Below are positions 19,364 to 29,789 of a DNA stretch of 64,000 bases, in pieces. A model generated the notes under the pieces. It was not told where the DNA came from, searched no databases, and saw only the letters and a list, made by a program, of their open reading frames with translations. The DNA comes from Acinetobacter sp. LoGeW2-3 (GTDB taxonomy: Bacteria > Pseudomonadota > Gammaproteobacteria > Pseudomonadales > Moraxellaceae). The stretch lies in NCBI RefSeq assembly GCF_002688565.1, contig NZ_CP024011.1, positions 2,356,001-2,420,000 of the forward strand, in the 5' to 3' direction. How positions within the stretch are numbered: position 1 is the stretch's first letter; every line of letters begins with the position of its first letter. The translations under genes were made by a program, and so were the position numbers.

Positions 19364-19414
19364 GGATGTGATGTCATAACTTTGAATATTTATAGTTCTC
19401 CTGACTGTATTTAA

Positions 19415-19447
19415 GGCACTCTGAGTCATGCTCAGGGTGTTTTTTTA
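19415..19447 (+). terminator. Terminator after lapA
   Basis: Stem CACTCTGAG / CTCAGGGTG around TCATG, followed by T7. Confidence 0.85.
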
Positions 19448-19553
19448 TACTTGAAGATTGATAAGTCTATTAAAATTATAAGAAATTAGAATAATCGCAT
19501 TAGGAATAAGATACTTAAATTGAACTAAGGAGCGGTTTTTATAATTTATATAT

Positions 19554-19581
19554 TTGTTCAGGCAGTTGAAATCCGTATAAT
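19554..19581 (+). promoter_or_regulatory. Candidate sigma-70 promoter of pyrF
   Basis: TTGTTC (19554-19559) and TATAAT (19576-19581) are separated by 16 bp and end 32 bp before the pyrF ATG. The upstream lapA terminator makes an independent promoter likely. Confidence 0.65.
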
Positions 19582-19613
19582 GCCTTAATTTTGTCAATTT
19601 GAAGGGTCTTGTT

Positions 19614-20294
19614 ATGAGTATTATCGTTGCCTTGGATGCAAAAAGCCAATATGACGCATTAACGATTGCCGAGCAATTAGACCCTGCGCTTTGCCGTGTC
19701 AAAGTTGGTAAAGAACTATTTACCCATGAAGGTCCATCTGTTGTCAAAGCACTGCAAGATAAAGGCTTTGAAGTGTTTCTTGACCTGAAATTTCATGATA
19801 TTCCAAATACCACTGCACAGGCAGTGTGTGCTGCTGCTGATTTAGGTGTATGGATGGTGAATGTACACGCATCTGGTGGCCGTAAAATGATGGAAACCTG
19901 CGTGGAGCGTCTTAAAGCTGGCAACTACAATACTCAACTGATTGCAGTGACAGTATTAACGTCTATGGGCCGTGAAGACTTAAAAGATATCGGCCTAGAT
20001 ATTGAGCCATTCGAGCATGTTAAACGTCTTGCAAGTTTGACTAAAGATAGTGGTTTGGACGGTGTAGTCTGTTCAGCACAAGAAGCAAAAATGCTGCGTG
20101 AAACTTTAGGTAAAGATTTCGCATTGGTAACGCCAGGCATTCGTCCAGAAGGCTCAAATGCAGATGACCAGAAACGTATCGTAACGCCGAAACAGGCAAT
20201 GCTGGATGGTTCGACTCATTTAGTGATCGGTCGTCCGATTACCAAGTCTGAAAACCCGCGTCAGACATTAAAAGATATTCTGGCAACTTTGTAA
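19614..20294 (+). CDS. pyrF: Orotidine 5'-phosphate decarboxylase
   Basis: Last step of UMP synthesis. The 226-residue TIM-barrel protein begins IIVALDAKS and has the catalytic [11 protein letters not shown] motif (Asp-Lys-Asp array). GVVCSAQEA and TPGIRPEGS form the phosphate-binding end. I chose ATG at 19614 over an upstream TTG because it matches the family start. A good promoter and a terminator flank it, so it is a single-gene unit. Confidence 0.95.
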   Translation: MSIIVALDAKSQYDALTIAEQLDPALCRVKVGKELFTHEGPSVVKALQDKGFEVFLDLKFHDIPNTTAQAVCAAADLGVWMVNVHASGGRKMMETCVERLKAGNYNTQLIAVTVLTSMGREDLKDIGLDIEPFEHVKRLASLTKDSGLDGVVCSAQEAKMLRETLGKDFALVTPGIRPEGSNADDQKRIVTPKQAMLDGSTHLVIGRPITKSENPRQTLKDILATL

Positions 20295-20310
20295 TTCTGC
20301 CAATCCGATG

Positions 20311-20340
20311 AAAAGCCTTTCATGTGAAAGGCTTTTTTTA
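20311..20340 (+). terminator. Terminator after pyrF
   Basis: AAAAGCCTTTCA-TG-TGAAAGGCTTTTTTT hairpin 16 bp after the pyrF stop, followed by a T-tract. Confidence 0.9.
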
Positions 20341-20381
20341 TACATTCAGAAAGGAAGGATAAAAATAAAAAAGGAATTAAA

Positions 20382-20603
20382 ATGAAAACAAGGAAGACGC
20401 CAGAACAAAAATGGTTAGAACAAAGTATTGAATTGGAAAAAATAGCTGAGCAGCTGGAACAACAGCAATTCCAGAAGCAGTATAACCCAGCAAGTTCATG
20501 GAATTGGATGTCAGGGCTTGATGGCATTGACCTTGTGGAACTTGCTTCAGAGATGATGGATACGGCAGGGGATTCTTTGGGTAGGGTTGATTTGAATTTT
20601 TAA
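20382..20603 (+). CDS. Small hypothetical protein
   Basis: The 73-residue acidic protein is unlike anything I recognise. The N-terminal half is Gln/Glu-rich and helical (EKIAEQLEQQQFQKQ), then SWNWMSGLDGIDLVELASEMMDTA. No signal peptide or TM segment is visible. GGAATTAAA precedes the ATG. It sits between the pyrF terminator and a double-hairpin repeat. The codon pattern and clear start make it likely to be real. Confidence 0.6.
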   Translation: MKTRKTPEQKWLEQSIELEKIAEQLEQQQFQKQYNPASSWNWMSGLDGIDLVELASEMMDTAGDSLGRVDLNF

Positions 20604-20632
20604 TATTTCGCAGTTTATTTTTCTTTCTAATT

Positions 20633-20708
20633 GAATCCCCCTAAATCCCCCTTTATGAAAGGGGGACTTCTCCTCCCTTTTTTAAAGGGAGGTCGGGAGG
20701 GATTTTTA
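20633..20708. repeat. Double-hairpin (BIME-like) repeat, copy 1
   Basis: Two adjacent 9-bp hairpins, TCCCCCTTT/AAAGGGGGA and CCTCCCTTT/AAAGGGAGG, lie inside imperfect terminal inverted repeats starting AATCCC. A second copy in the opposite orientation lies at 50502-50574. The copies share almost all positions. It lies between the small gene at 20603 and the end of the lysO-like gene and may double as a terminator. Confidence 0.85.
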
Positions 20709-21614
20709 AATCACCGCCAATATACTCACCGCCACTGGCGCCAATACCGATAGAATAAAACCACTCAACATGGCATGCGGGATAAAATCATTACCACAGG
20801 CCTGTTTTACCATCGGTAAGGTGACATCCATAGAGGTTGCACCTGCTGCTGCAATTGCAGCGCGTGGATAACGCCAGCCGATACAATACATTAGCAAAAT
20901 CGCAAAGATTTCCCGGAACAGATCATTCATCAGTGCAATGCTGCCTAGTTCGGCATTTCGTAGTTCGGTCACCACAATTCCACTCATAGAATAGAAGCCG
21001 TAACCTTGGGACAGCATGATTAGATCTTGTAGTTTAATATCAGATTGCCAAGTTGCATAAAGCAGCACACCCAGTAATGAACCGAGAATACAACCGAGTG
21101 GTACCAGTAGAATCTTCCAGTTTATCCATGACCGATCCAGTGGTGAAAAAGCAAGATCTAGTCCGATCAAGAACATAAATACCAGTAGTAAATGCCAGGT
21201 ACTAATCTCTGCCTGAATATTAAAGCTATTTAAACCTGCATTTAGCAAATAACCTATAGCGAGCGCAATAAAAGCATAACTGATATTGAGCAGGGATTTA
21301 ATCACTAGCTCTGAAGATACCCGTCCGGATGAGGGTTGATAACCTGCCCACTTAAACAGCAGATAACAACAGGCAAAAGCGCCGAGAGAGGTTATCGCTG
21401 CAATATTGAGAGAGGTACTCAGTATCTGATAAGGATGCTGTAACTCATCTAGCAATTGAGAGAACTCAAAGGCAATAGCGATTAGTAGTACATAACTAAA
21501 ATAGGGCAGAACAGCGAAAGAGACTTTAAGAACAGCTTGAGGTAACTTTTTGGCAAATAGAAAGCCGATCGCCAGACAGAACAGTAATTGGAAGATAAGC
21601 CAGAAGGATTGCAT
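20706..21614 (-). CDS. lysO: LysO-family (YbjE/DUF340) lysine exporter-like protein
   Basis: Polytopic inner-membrane protein of 302 residues, with about eight to ten TM segments. The motif SQGYGFYSMSGIVVTELRNAELGSIALMNDLFRE is split over two helices; its cores GFYSMSGIVV and ALMNDLFRE, and later AAGATSMDVTLP, are the signature of E. coli LysO, which exports lysine. The substrate here is inferred from family. Its 3' end abuts repeat copy 1. The gene is single and followed on the same strand by nothing close. Confidence 0.82.
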   Translation of the reverse strand: MQSFWLIFQLLFCLAIGFLFAKKLPQAVLKVSFAVLPYFSYVLLIAIAFEFSQLLDELQHPYQILSTSLNIAAITSLGAFACCYLLFKWAGYQPSSGRVSSELVIKSLLNISYAFIALAIGYLLNAGLNSFNIQAEISTWHLLLVFMFLIGLDLAFSPLDRSWINWKILLVPLGCILGSLLGVLLYATWQSDIKLQDLIMLSQGYGFYSMSGIVVTELRNAELGSIALMNDLFREIFAILLMYCIGWRYPRAAIAAAGATSMDVTLPMVKQACGNDFIPHAMLSGFILSVLAPVAVSILAVI

Positions 21615-21674
21615 AATTAGGAAAAATAAAAATTTTCTGTATTATGCCATTCCTTTAATGAATATGTTGTTGCT

Positions 21675-23159
21675 TTAACTGGCTTTGCTCAGCAAACGGT
21701 AATCTGCTGGATTAGCCCATTTGGTTTTCAGCCAGTATTTCCAGGTATAAGTTGGCCATAAGGCAAAATTCTTACCGCTATCCTGTTGATACCAGCTGAC
21801 ACAGCCGGATTGCCAAACCGTATTCTCCATCATCTGTTGTACTTGATCATTAAAGTGACCATGAACTTCATCTTTCACTACGACCGCTTCTGTATGTGAA
21901 TGATCTACCATCTGGATCAGCTGCAGGATATATTCCACCTGTGCTTCGATCATGAATAACACCGAGTTATGTGCCAGCACGGTATTTGGACCGAGAAGCT
22001 GGAACAAGTTCGGGAAGTTCTTGATACAGATACCATAATAGCTTTCTGCTCCATCTTTCCAGACTTCATTTAACTTAATGCCATTCAAGCCAGTACATTC
22101 AAAGTTCTTTAGGTAAATACGTGGGTCAGTAATAAAGCCCGTGCCATAGATCAGGCAATCAATCGGACGTCTTTTGCCATCCGCGGTAATAATACTGTCT
22201 TCAGTAAGTTTCTGAATTTTGTCTGTAACTAGCTCGACATTCGGCTGGTTAAAAGTCGGGAAATATTTATTGGAAACCAGAATACGTTTACAACCCATGA
22301 TGTAATCTGGAATCAGCTTTTGGGCAAGTTTCTTATCTTTAATCTGATAACGGATATAGGCTTCAGCCAGTTTCTGGGTATATTTCATCACGGTCGGTTT
22401 TACGATGGGGACAACGCGTGATTCATTCGACCAGTACAGACGAACACGATGTAATTTCCGAAACCAGTCGTATCGCGTAAACAGTTTCTTTTCCAGATTA
22501 TGATACTGTCGCTCATCCCGCGGAATCACCCATGCTGCGGTGCGCTGCATCACATACAGTTGTTTACATTGTGGTGCGATTTCTGGAATGTATTGAATGG
22601 CACTACCACCCGTTCCAATCGAAGCGACATTCTTGCCGGTCAGATCATAGTTGTGATCCCATTGTGAGGAATGGAAGGCCTTACCTTTAAATTTCTCGAT
22701 TCCCGTAATATGAGGAATATGTGGTACATGCAAAGGACCGGAAGCAAAAATGACATATTGTGCTTCCAGCTGTTCATCTTCATTTAGCGTCAATAACCAG
22801 CGACAGCGTTTCTCATCATAATGTGCAGCTTTGACTTCAGTATTGAGTTGAGTAAAGGCGGCAATATTAAATTCTTTGACCAAGTGCTGAATATAGGCAA
22901 AGATTTCGGGCGCTTCCGCGTAACGTTTGGACCAGTCGGCTTTCGGTGCATAAGAAAGGGAATATAAATGTGATTGCACATCACAGGCTGCGCCGGGATA
23001 CTGATTTTCACGCCAAGTACCACCAAAATCATTAGATTTTTCTAGAATTATAAAGTCAGTAATTCCTTGTTGTTGCAAACGAATTGCCATTGCAATTCCG
23101 CCAAAACCTGTACCAATAATGGCAACTTTAGTTGTGTGATTTTTCTGTGCCGTTTTCAT
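21675..23159 (-). CDS. Flavin-containing monooxygenase, Baeyer-Villiger type
   Basis: FAD- and NADPH-dependent oxygenase of 494 residues. It has the N-terminal FAD motif IIGTGFGGIAMAIRL, a GGTWRENQYPGAACDV segment, the Baeyer-Villiger fingerprint FKGKAFHSSQWDH (FxGxxxHxxxW[P/D]) and a second Rossmann motif SIGTGGSAIQYIP. ATG at 23159 is chosen because AGG lies seven bases upstream; an earlier TTG extends it by 14 residues. It is divergent from an AraC regulator, which probably controls it. The substrate (ketone, alkane-derived or terpenoid) cannot be told. Confidence 0.87.
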   Translation of the reverse strand: MKTAQKNHTTKVAIIGTGFGGIAMAIRLQQQGITDFIILEKSNDFGGTWRENQYPGAACDVQSHLYSLSYAPKADWSKRYAEAPEIFAYIQHLVKEFNIAAFTQLNTEVKAAHYDEKRCRWLLTLNEDEQLEAQYVIFASGPLHVPHIPHITGIEKFKGKAFHSSQWDHNYDLTGKNVASIGTGGSAIQYIPEIAPQCKQLYVMQRTAAWVIPRDERQYHNLEKKLFTRYDWFRKLHRVRLYWSNESRVVPIVKPTVMKYTQKLAEAYIRYQIKDKKLAQKLIPDYIMGCKRILVSNKYFPTFNQPNVELVTDKIQKLTEDSIITADGKRRPIDCLIYGTGFITDPRIYLKNFECTGLNGIKLNEVWKDGAESYYGICIKNFPNLFQLLGPNTVLAHNSVLFMIEAQVEYILQLIQMVDHSHTEAVVVKDEVHGHFNDQVQQMMENTVWQSGCVSWYQQDSGKNFALWPTYTWKYWLKTKWANPADYRLLSKAS

Positions 23160-23312
23160 CTTATGCCTGTCTATGTTGATTTGTAATTTTAAATATTGCA
23201 AATATCAACTTTCTAGCTCATTTCATAAGATGACAAAATTGATCAGAACGGCAATAGAGAATTTGTAAAATTTATAGTAAAACAGGAACAATCCTATTTA
23301 ATTCAAATCGCA

Positions 23313-24320
23313 ATGAAGAGATCTATACTCAGTTTGATGTACTTGATTCAGGGGATGCGCAAGGCAGGCATTGCATTGGAGCATAAGCTGGACAATATCG
23401 GGCTACGTATAGACGATCTTGATCCTACGTCGATCATTCATCCCAGTCTGGAATATGATGTTCTTAAAGTGGTAGGTGAAGGAATTGCACCAGAAACGGG
23501 GATCTCGATTGGACAGCATTATGCATTAGCAGGATATGGTCCCTTGTTAATGCTATTGGTGACCAGTCCTACTGTGAAAGATGCACTGATCCACGGTATC
23601 CGTTTTCAACAGTTAACACATTTGACTGGGAAAATGAGTTTTAAGCAAGCAGAACATCGCATTGCACTTTGCTACCGTCCTAATAATATGCAGGATTCAT
23701 TAGGTCAATTAGTTGCCCAAGCTGAAATTTCTGGCACTTATAAGTTTATTCAGGACCTGTACAAGATGATGGGTCTTTCGGTGCCTGAGGTACGGATTGA
23801 ATTGCCATTTTCTAAACCAGAGGAAATGCAACAGTTACAGCTTTACTATGACTATTATGGTCATCAGGTACAGTTTGATGCTGAACAGGCTGCTTTTGGG
23901 TTTGATGAAGCGGTGCTGGATGTCAAGATTCCATCTGCGGATGAAGCAACCTTCAAGCTGTATGAAGAGAAATGTATCGCAGAACTGGAACGATTACATG
24001 AAGATGAGCAGACACCCTCACTGATTCAACGGGTGCAGGATTATCTAGAACTGCAAAGTGGTGGCATGCCGACCATGGCGGAAACCGCGCAGGCACTGAA
24101 TATTCCTGAACGTACCTTACGGCATCAATTGCAGCAATTGAATACCAGTTATAAGCAAATCCGTGAAGATATCATCAAGGATAAAGCTTTAAGAATGATT
24201 GAATATAAACAATATTCAATTGAAATGATTGCGGAATTGCTGGGATACTCCGAGCCGGCAGCATTTAATCATGCATTTAAACGCTGGTTTGGGCAGAGTC
24301 CGCGCCAATATGTAAAATAG
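23313..24320 (+). CDS. AraC-family transcriptional regulator (Arabinose_bd type)
   Basis: The 335-residue protein has an N-terminal effector domain of the OruR/ArgR-like type (TSIIHPSLEYDVLKVVGEG, LAGYGPLLMLLVTSPTVKDA). The C-terminal double HTH has PERTLRHQLQQLNTSYKQI and IAELLGYSEPAAFNHAFKRW. It is divergent from the monooxygenase with about 150 bp between starts, an arrangement typical of local activators. The effector is unknown. Confidence 0.88.
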   Translation: MKRSILSLMYLIQGMRKAGIALEHKLDNIGLRIDDLDPTSIIHPSLEYDVLKVVGEGIAPETGISIGQHYALAGYGPLLMLLVTSPTVKDALIHGIRFQQLTHLTGKMSFKQAEHRIALCYRPNNMQDSLGQLVAQAEISGTYKFIQDLYKMMGLSVPEVRIELPFSKPEEMQQLQLYYDYYGHQVQFDAEQAAFGFDEAVLDVKIPSADEATFKLYEEKCIAELERLHEDEQTPSLIQRVQDYLELQSGGMPTMAETAQALNIPERTLRHQLQQLNTSYKQIREDIIKDKALRMIEYKQYSIEMIAELLGYSEPAAFNHAFKRWFGQSPRQYVK

Positions 24321-24395
24321 CCTAAGTTTGCTAATGCCAAAGTGTTATGGCTTGAAGTTAAATCTTCGCTATAATTTTTATGAATCTCAATAGTA

Positions 24396-25556
24396 ATGAA
24401 CCTTATGTCCGACTTAAATTCACATCAGCACAATGCCTTTAGCCCTATATCTCCTGCAGAACGTTATGCACAGGCGCTGTCTTCGGGACAGTTCATGCCT
24501 GATGATGCACAGGCGGTCGCAGTACATGAGCTAGACCGTGTCTGGGTGGAGTTAATTCAACGCTTTAAGGCTTCTAAGAAAGCATTCCGCCGTTTCCGCC
24601 GTCAAACTTCACCGAAAGGTGTCTATATGTGGGGTGGTGTCGGTCGTGGTAAAACCTGGCTGATGGATCAATTCTATGATTCCATTCCATTCCGCCGTAA
24701 GACCCGGATGCATTTCCATCACTTCATGCAGCATGTGCATCGTGAACTAAACAAGCTTTCTGGTCAGCGTAACCCATTAGATATGGTGGCAGATCAGATT
24801 TATAAAGATGCGGTCGTGATCTGCTTTGATGAATTCTTCGTATCCAACGTAACCGATGCTATGATCCTGAGTGATCTGTTCCAGAAACTATTCGAACGTG
24901 GCATTACTTTGGTCGCAACCTCGAATATTGCACCAGATGGTCTGTATAAAAACGGTATCCACCGTGACCGTTTTATTCCAACGATTGAGTTGGTAAAAAA
25001 GAACTGTGTGATTCTGAATGTTGATGCGGGTGTGGATTATCGTCTGCGTGTGTTAAAGCAAGCTCAACTGTTCAAGTTCCCATTAACACATGACAATAAA
25101 AACTGGATGGCACAGCGTTTTAGCGCCTTGACTCAGACTCAACAAAAGTCTGATGAACCGATTATCATCAATAACCGTATTGTAGAAACCGTAGCCCATA
25201 CCGAAGATGTATTGTGGTGTGAATTTTCAGAACTGTGCCTGAAACCGCGTAGTCCGGCAGACTTTATTGAAATCGCCAACATCTACAATACTGTACTGGT
25301 TAGCAATGTACCGCACCTGACTGACTTCCTGAATGATGGTACGCGCCGTTTTATTTATATGGTCGATGAATTTTACGACCGTGGTGTAAAACTGTTGCTT
25401 ACTTCTGAAGATAATATCATTGATATCTACCAAGGTGAGAAACTGGCTTTTGAGATTGAACGGACCCGTTCGCGCCTGCTGGAAATGCAATCAGATGAAT
25501 ACTTGCATTCAGAGCATCGACAGATTGAGAAACTTGCCTCCAACACTGCTGAATAA
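24396..25556 (+). CDS. zapE: Cell division protein ZapE (AFG1-like ATPase)
   Basis: P-loop ATPase that binds FtsZ under stress in E. coli. The 386-residue protein has Walker A MWGGVGRGKTWLMD near residue 75, the DEFFVSNVTDAM Walker-B region, and VATSNIAPDGLYKNG. These are typical of the AFG1/ZapE family. The start may be ATG 24396 or the in-frame ATG at 24405. A TATAAT lies at 24370-24375. A strong terminator follows its stop. Confidence 0.92.
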   Translation: MNLMSDLNSHQHNAFSPISPAERYAQALSSGQFMPDDAQAVAVHELDRVWVELIQRFKASKKAFRRFRRQTSPKGVYMWGGVGRGKTWLMDQFYDSIPFRRKTRMHFHHFMQHVHRELNKLSGQRNPLDMVADQIYKDAVVICFDEFFVSNVTDAMILSDLFQKLFERGITLVATSNIAPDGLYKNGIHRDRFIPTIELVKKNCVILNVDAGVDYRLRVLKQAQLFKFPLTHDNKNWMAQRFSALTQTQQKSDEPIIINNRIVETVAHTEDVLWCEFSELCLKPRSPADFIEIANIYNTVLVSNVPHLTDFLNDGTRRFIYMVDEFYDRGVKLLLTSEDNIIDIYQGEKLAFEIERTRSRLLEMQSDEYLHSEHRQIEKLASNTAE

Positions 25557-25562
25557 AGCATC

Positions 25563-25592
25563 AAAAAGCGCCAGTCATCTGGCGCTTTTTTC
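25563..25592 (+). terminator. Terminator after zapE
   Basis: AAAAAGCGCCAG-TCAT-CTGGCGCTTTTTT hairpin directly after the zapE stop. Confidence 0.92.
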
Positions 25593-25915
25593 ATCTAAAA
25601 TTACTGGTCAGTTTATCGACAACACGTGCATTTCATGGCTTAATCGGGCTTCAAGAATGACAATGTATATGGAAATGCGTGATTTTTGCGCGAAAATCTG
25701 AACTTAAGTCTAATTTCTACATTTTGAAAACTTTATACACTGTCATTAGGGTATTTACTGAATTGATGACTACATATTCTGATCACAATTAGCGGACATG
25801 AGGGTGACGCTAAATAAAATGATCATTATTTAGGAATGTGATAGTACTATTCAGCTAAATTTTAATCGTTATACTAGAATCTCTTGTATAAAAAGTAGCA
25901 ATATCAGGAAAGACA
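25593..25915. other. Intergenic region upstream of glcB
   Basis: AT-rich 320-bp gap with no credible gene. A TATACT at 25870-25875 could be the glcB -10 box, and AGGAAAG precedes the glcB ATG. Nothing else was identified. Confidence 0.5.
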
Positions 25916-28081
25916 ATGACTGCACGTATTCAAAAAGGCAAGTTAGCGATTGCTAAAGAACTTTACGATTTCATCGAAAATGAAGCACTACCAGGTTCTG
26001 GTTTGGACAGCGAAACGTACTGGAAGAACTTTGAACAAGTCGTTGTTGATCTTAGCCCTAAAAACAAAGCACTTTTGGCTAAGCGTGATGACATTCAGGC
26101 GAAAATCGATGAATGGCACCGCAATAACACATTTGAATTACAAGCTTACAAAGCTTTCTTGACTGAAATTGGCTACTTGCTACCAGAAGTAGAAGATTTT
26201 CAAATCACCACTGAAAATGTAGATGAAGAAATTGCATTGATCGCGGGTCCACAGCTGGTGGTTCCTGTACGTAATGCACGTTACTGCTTGAACGCTGCCA
26301 ACGCGCGTTGGGGTTCATTGTACGATGCACTTTATGGCTTCGACGTGATCTCTGAAGAAGATGGCGCAGAAAAAGGCAAGGGCTATAACCCGAAACGTGG
26401 TGAGAAAGTCATTGCGTTCGCGAAAAACTATCTCGACGAAACTTTCCCACTAGCGCAAGGTTCACATGCCGATGCAACTCAATATGCAGTTGAAGGCAAT
26501 GCACTGGTTGTAACGCTGAAAGACGGCTCTACTACAACTGTTGCTGATGCATCTAAATTTGTTGGTTATAACGGCGAAGCTGCTGTACCGACTGAAGTTG
26601 TACTGAAAAATAACGGCCTACACGCAATCATCCAGATTGATGCAGCAAGCGCGATTGGTCAAACAGACGCAGCTGGCGTAAAAGACGTAGTACTTGAAGC
26701 AGCTGTAACAACAATCCAAGACTTGGAAGACTCTGTTGCAGCAGTTGATGCTGAAGAGAAAGTAGAAGGCTACCGTAACTGGTTAGGCTTAATGCGCGGT
26801 ACGCTTGAAGAGTCTATCGAGAAAAATGGCAAAACTATTACTCGTAAACTCAATGCTGACCGTACTTTCAAAAATGTTGAAGGCGGCGAAACCAAGGTTC
26901 ACGGTCGTTCATTGATGCTGCTTCGTAACGTTGGTCACTTGATGACGAATCCAGCGATCCTTGTAGATGGCGAAGAAATCTATGAAGGCATCATGGATGC
27001 ATTAGTAACTCCGCTGCTTTCAGTTGCTGATATCCGTGGTGAAAACACCATCAAGAACTCACGCAAAGGTTCAATGTACATCGTTAAGCCGAAAATGCAT
27101 GGTCCTGAAGAAGTGGCATTCGCAGTAGAATTGTTTGAGCGTGCTGAACAGGCGCTTGGCTTGCCAGCAAAATCAATCAAAATCGGGATCATGGATGAAG
27201 AACGCCGTACGTCTGTTAACCTGAAAAACTGTATTGCTCAGGCCAAAGACCGTACTATCTTCATTAATACTGGCTTCATGGACCGTACGGGTGACGAAAT
27301 ACATACCTTCATGGAAGCAGGTCCATTCGTTCGTAAAGGCGAAATCAAAGGCCAAAAATGGTTCCCAGCTTACGAAAACCGTAACGTGATGGTTGGTCTG
27401 CAAACCGGTCTACGTGGTAAAGCACAGATTGGTAAAGGCATGTGGCCAAAACCAGACATGCTATTAGACATGTACAAAACCAAGACTGAACATCCAGAAG
27501 CTGGTGCAAGCTGTGCATGGGTTCCATCTCCTACAGGTGCGGTGATCCACGCGATTCACTACCATCAAATCAATGTGGCAAACCGTCAGCAAGAACTTCT
27601 TGCCACTGAAGCTTTACCGCTTGAAGATTTGTTAACTCCACCATTGGCGACAAATACCAATTGGACTGAAGAAGAGAAACTGAAAGAACTTGAAAATAAC
27701 TGTCAGGGTATTCTGGGTTATGTCGTTCGTTGGGTTGATCTGGGGGTAGGTTGTTCAAAAGTACCTGATATCAACGATGTTGGCTTGATGGAAGACCGTG
27801 CAACTTTACGTATTTCTTCTCAGCACGTTGCAAACTGGTTACGTCACGGTATCGTGACACGCGAACAGGTTGAAGAAGTAATGCAGCGTATGGCGAAAAT
27901 CGTGGATGAGCAAAATGCCAATGATCCACTGTACACGCCAATGGCTGCTGACTTTGCGAACAGCATTGCATTCCAGGCAGCTTCTGACCTGATCTTCAAG
28001 GGTGGTGAGCAACCTGCAGGTTATACCGAGCCGCTTCTACACGCAGCGCGTTTAAAATTAAAAGGTTATACAGGTGATTAA
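25916..28081 (+). CDS. glcB: Malate synthase G
   Basis: Condenses glyoxylate with acetyl-CoA to malate in the glyoxylate cycle. The 721-residue length is that of the G isoform. Characteristic segments are [45 protein letters not shown] and [13 protein letters not shown]. The last includes the catalytic-region Asp/Glu residues. No aceA (isocitrate lyase) is adjacent, so the two glyoxylate enzymes are unlinked here. Single gene, flanked by terminators. Confidence 0.96.
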   Translation: MTARIQKGKLAIAKELYDFIENEALPGSGLDSETYWKNFEQVVVDLSPKNKALLAKRDDIQAKIDEWHRNNTFELQAYKAFLTEIGYLLPEVEDFQITTENVDEEIALIAGPQLVVPVRNARYCLNAANARWGSLYDALYGFDVISEEDGAEKGKGYNPKRGEKVIAFAKNYLDETFPLAQGSHADATQYAVEGNALVVTLKDGSTTTVADASKFVGYNGEAAVPTEVVLKNNGLHAIIQIDAASAIGQTDAAGVKDVVLEAAVTTIQDLEDSVAAVDAEEKVEGYRNWLGLMRGTLEESIEKNGKTITRKLNADRTFKNVEGGETKVHGRSLMLLRNVGHLMTNPAILVDGEEIYEGIMDALVTPLLSVADIRGENTIKNSRKGSMYIVKPKMHGPEEVAFAVELFERAEQALGLPAKSIKIGIMDEERRTSVNLKNCIAQAKDRTIFINTGFMDRTGDEIHTFMEAGPFVRKGEIKGQKWFPAYENRNVMVGLQTGLRGKAQIGKGMWPKPDMLLDMYKTKTEHPEAGASCAWVPSPTGAVIHAIHYHQINVANRQQELLATEALPLEDLLTPPLATNTNWTEEEKLKELENNCQGILGYVVRWVDLGVGCSKVPDINDVGLMEDRATLRISSQHVANWLRHGIVTREQVEEVMQRMAKIVDEQNANDPLYTPMAADFANSIAFQAASDLIFKGGEQPAGYTEPLLHAARLKLKGYTGD

Positions 28082-28094
28082 TCCTGTCTGATCT

Positions 28095-28122
28095 AAAAAA
28101 GCCTCTTCGGGGGCTTTTTTAT
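28095..28122 (+). terminator. Terminator after glcB
   Basis: AAAAAAGCC(T)C-TTCG-GGGGCTTTTTT hairpin with a stable TTCG loop, 14 bp after the stop. Confidence 0.9.
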
Positions 28123-28258
28123 TGTCTGGCTAAAATAGAATCTACCCGTAAAAATAGTGAACATATAACTTTGTCTATAAAAGCGTAACATTTCGTCGCT
28201 CAACTCTGATCTGTAAATTTGTTCTGATAAAGTAGAGGAAAATTGACAAGTTGCAGGG

Positions 28259-29710
28259 ATGGAAATGACAGCCTATCAAAATCTAGATCAACAATTTATT
28301 GGCGGGCAATGGCAACAAGGCGGCTCGATCCACACCATTCAAAACCTGAATCCCTATACTCAACAGGAAATTTTTACCCTACAGGCAGCAAGTCCAGAAG
28401 ATGTAGATGCTGCTTATCAAGCAGCGCTTGAGGCATTTGAACAAGGTGCCTTAACTTCGGTAGAGGTGCGTAAGGGCTTGATTCAAAACCTGTCCACTAT
28501 TATTCAAAGACGCCGCGAAGAGATTATAGATTGGTTAATTCAGGAATCAGGGAGCACTCGGTTTAAGGCGAATCTTGAAGTAGATGCATCGCTGGGAATT
28601 ATCCAGGAAAGTGCCAAATTCCCAGATTTGATTCAGCCAGAGGAGCTGGAAAGCCGAGATCCTGAACGTAGAAGCATTGTGGTACGCAAACCACTGGGTG
28701 TAATTGCAGTAATAAGTCCCTGGAATTTCCCATTTCATTTATCTATGCGTTCAGTCATTACTGCAATTGCATGTGGTAATACAGTAGTCCTTAAGCCTGC
28801 CAGCGATACGCCTGTTACAGGTGGAACGTTACTTGGCAAGCTTTTGGAAGAAGCCGGTACGCCACATGGGGTATTCAATGTTGTAGTCGGTGCGGGTAAA
28901 GAAATCGGTGATTACTTTGTTGAACACCCGATTCCAAAAATGATTTCCTTTACCGGATCAACTGAAGTTGGGCAGGGCGTTGGTAGTAAGGCGCTAGCCA
29001 GTTCCCGGATGAAACGTCTCGCTCTAGAATTAGGCGGTAATGCACCATTGGTGATTCTGGATGATGCAGACCTAGATCTGGCAGTAGAACTCACGGTAAT
29101 GGGCCGTTTTATGCATCAAGGGCAGATTTGCATGAGCACTAACCGTGTCATTGTCGATCAAAGCCTGCATGATGCCTATGTAGATAAGCTGATAGAGCGC
29201 GTCAAAACCATTCCAGTCGGTGATCCAAACCTGCCAGATACGATTATTGGTCCAATTATTAATCAAAGTCAGGTCGAGAAACACCGTAAGATTATTGAGC
29301 ATGCCAAACAGCTAGATGCACAATTGGTTTATGAGGGTGGCATCGAAGGGAATGTGGTCGCACCGCATATCTTTACCCATGTCGATCCATACTTTGATAT
29401 CGCTCAGGAAGAAAGCTTTGGTCCGATTTTACCCATCCTAAAAGCAGACGATGAAGAGCATGCTTTAAATCTGGCCAATAACTCTCGATTCGGTCTTTCT
29501 AGCGCAGTCTGTACCTCAAATATTGAACGGGGTGAACGTTTTGCAGCGCAAATAGATGCAGGTATGACCCATATCAATGGGATTACCGTAGCTGACCAGC
29601 CAAATGCGCCTTTTGGTGGAGAGAAAAACTCAGGCTTAGGCCGTTTTAATGGACGCTGGATTTTTGAAGAGTTTACCCGTACGCATTGGATGACCTTGCC
29701 AAAGCAATAA
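28259..29710 (+). CDS. Aldehyde dehydrogenase (benzaldehyde/vanillin-dehydrogenase-like)
   Basis: NAD(P)+-dependent aldehyde oxidation. The 483-residue protein has the cofactor region VISPWNFPFHLSMRS, FTGSTEVG, the general-base motif LELGGNAPL and the catalytic Cys in GQICMSTNR. The two candidate starts are 28259 and 28265; AGGG is better spaced for 28265. The PWNFPFHLSMRS segment resembles aromatic aldehyde dehydrogenases, but the substrate is not certain. Single gene with its own terminator. Confidence 0.9.
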   Translation: MEMTAYQNLDQQFIGGQWQQGGSIHTIQNLNPYTQQEIFTLQAASPEDVDAAYQAALEAFEQGALTSVEVRKGLIQNLSTIIQRRREEIIDWLIQESGSTRFKANLEVDASLGIIQESAKFPDLIQPEELESRDPERRSIVVRKPLGVIAVISPWNFPFHLSMRSVITAIACGNTVVLKPASDTPVTGGTLLGKLLEEAGTPHGVFNVVVGAGKEIGDYFVEHPIPKMISFTGSTEVGQGVGSKALASSRMKRLALELGGNAPLVILDDADLDLAVELTVMGRFMHQGQICMSTNRVIVDQSLHDAYVDKLIERVKTIPVGDPNLPDTIIGPIINQSQVEKHRKIIEHAKQLDAQLVYEGGIEGNVVAPHIFTHVDPYFDIAQEESFGPILPILKADDEEHALNLANNSRFGLSSAVCTSNIERGERFAAQIDAGMTHINGITVADQPNAPFGGEKNSGLGRFNGRWIFEEFTRTHWMTLPKQ

Positions 29711-29738
29711 CTCTGGTAGCAAAAACACACAGGCTTAG

Positions 29739-29776
29739 AATCACCGAAGCGCTATAATACTTCGGTGATTTTTTGT
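29739..29776 (+). terminator. Terminator after the aldehyde dehydrogenase gene, with a -10-like loop
   Basis: Stem AATCACCGAAG / CTTCGGTGATT (11 bp) followed by T6. The loop holds TATAAT (29753-29758), 31 bp before the start of the next gene. Confidence 0.85.
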
Positions 29777-29789
29777 TTTTAAAGACTCT

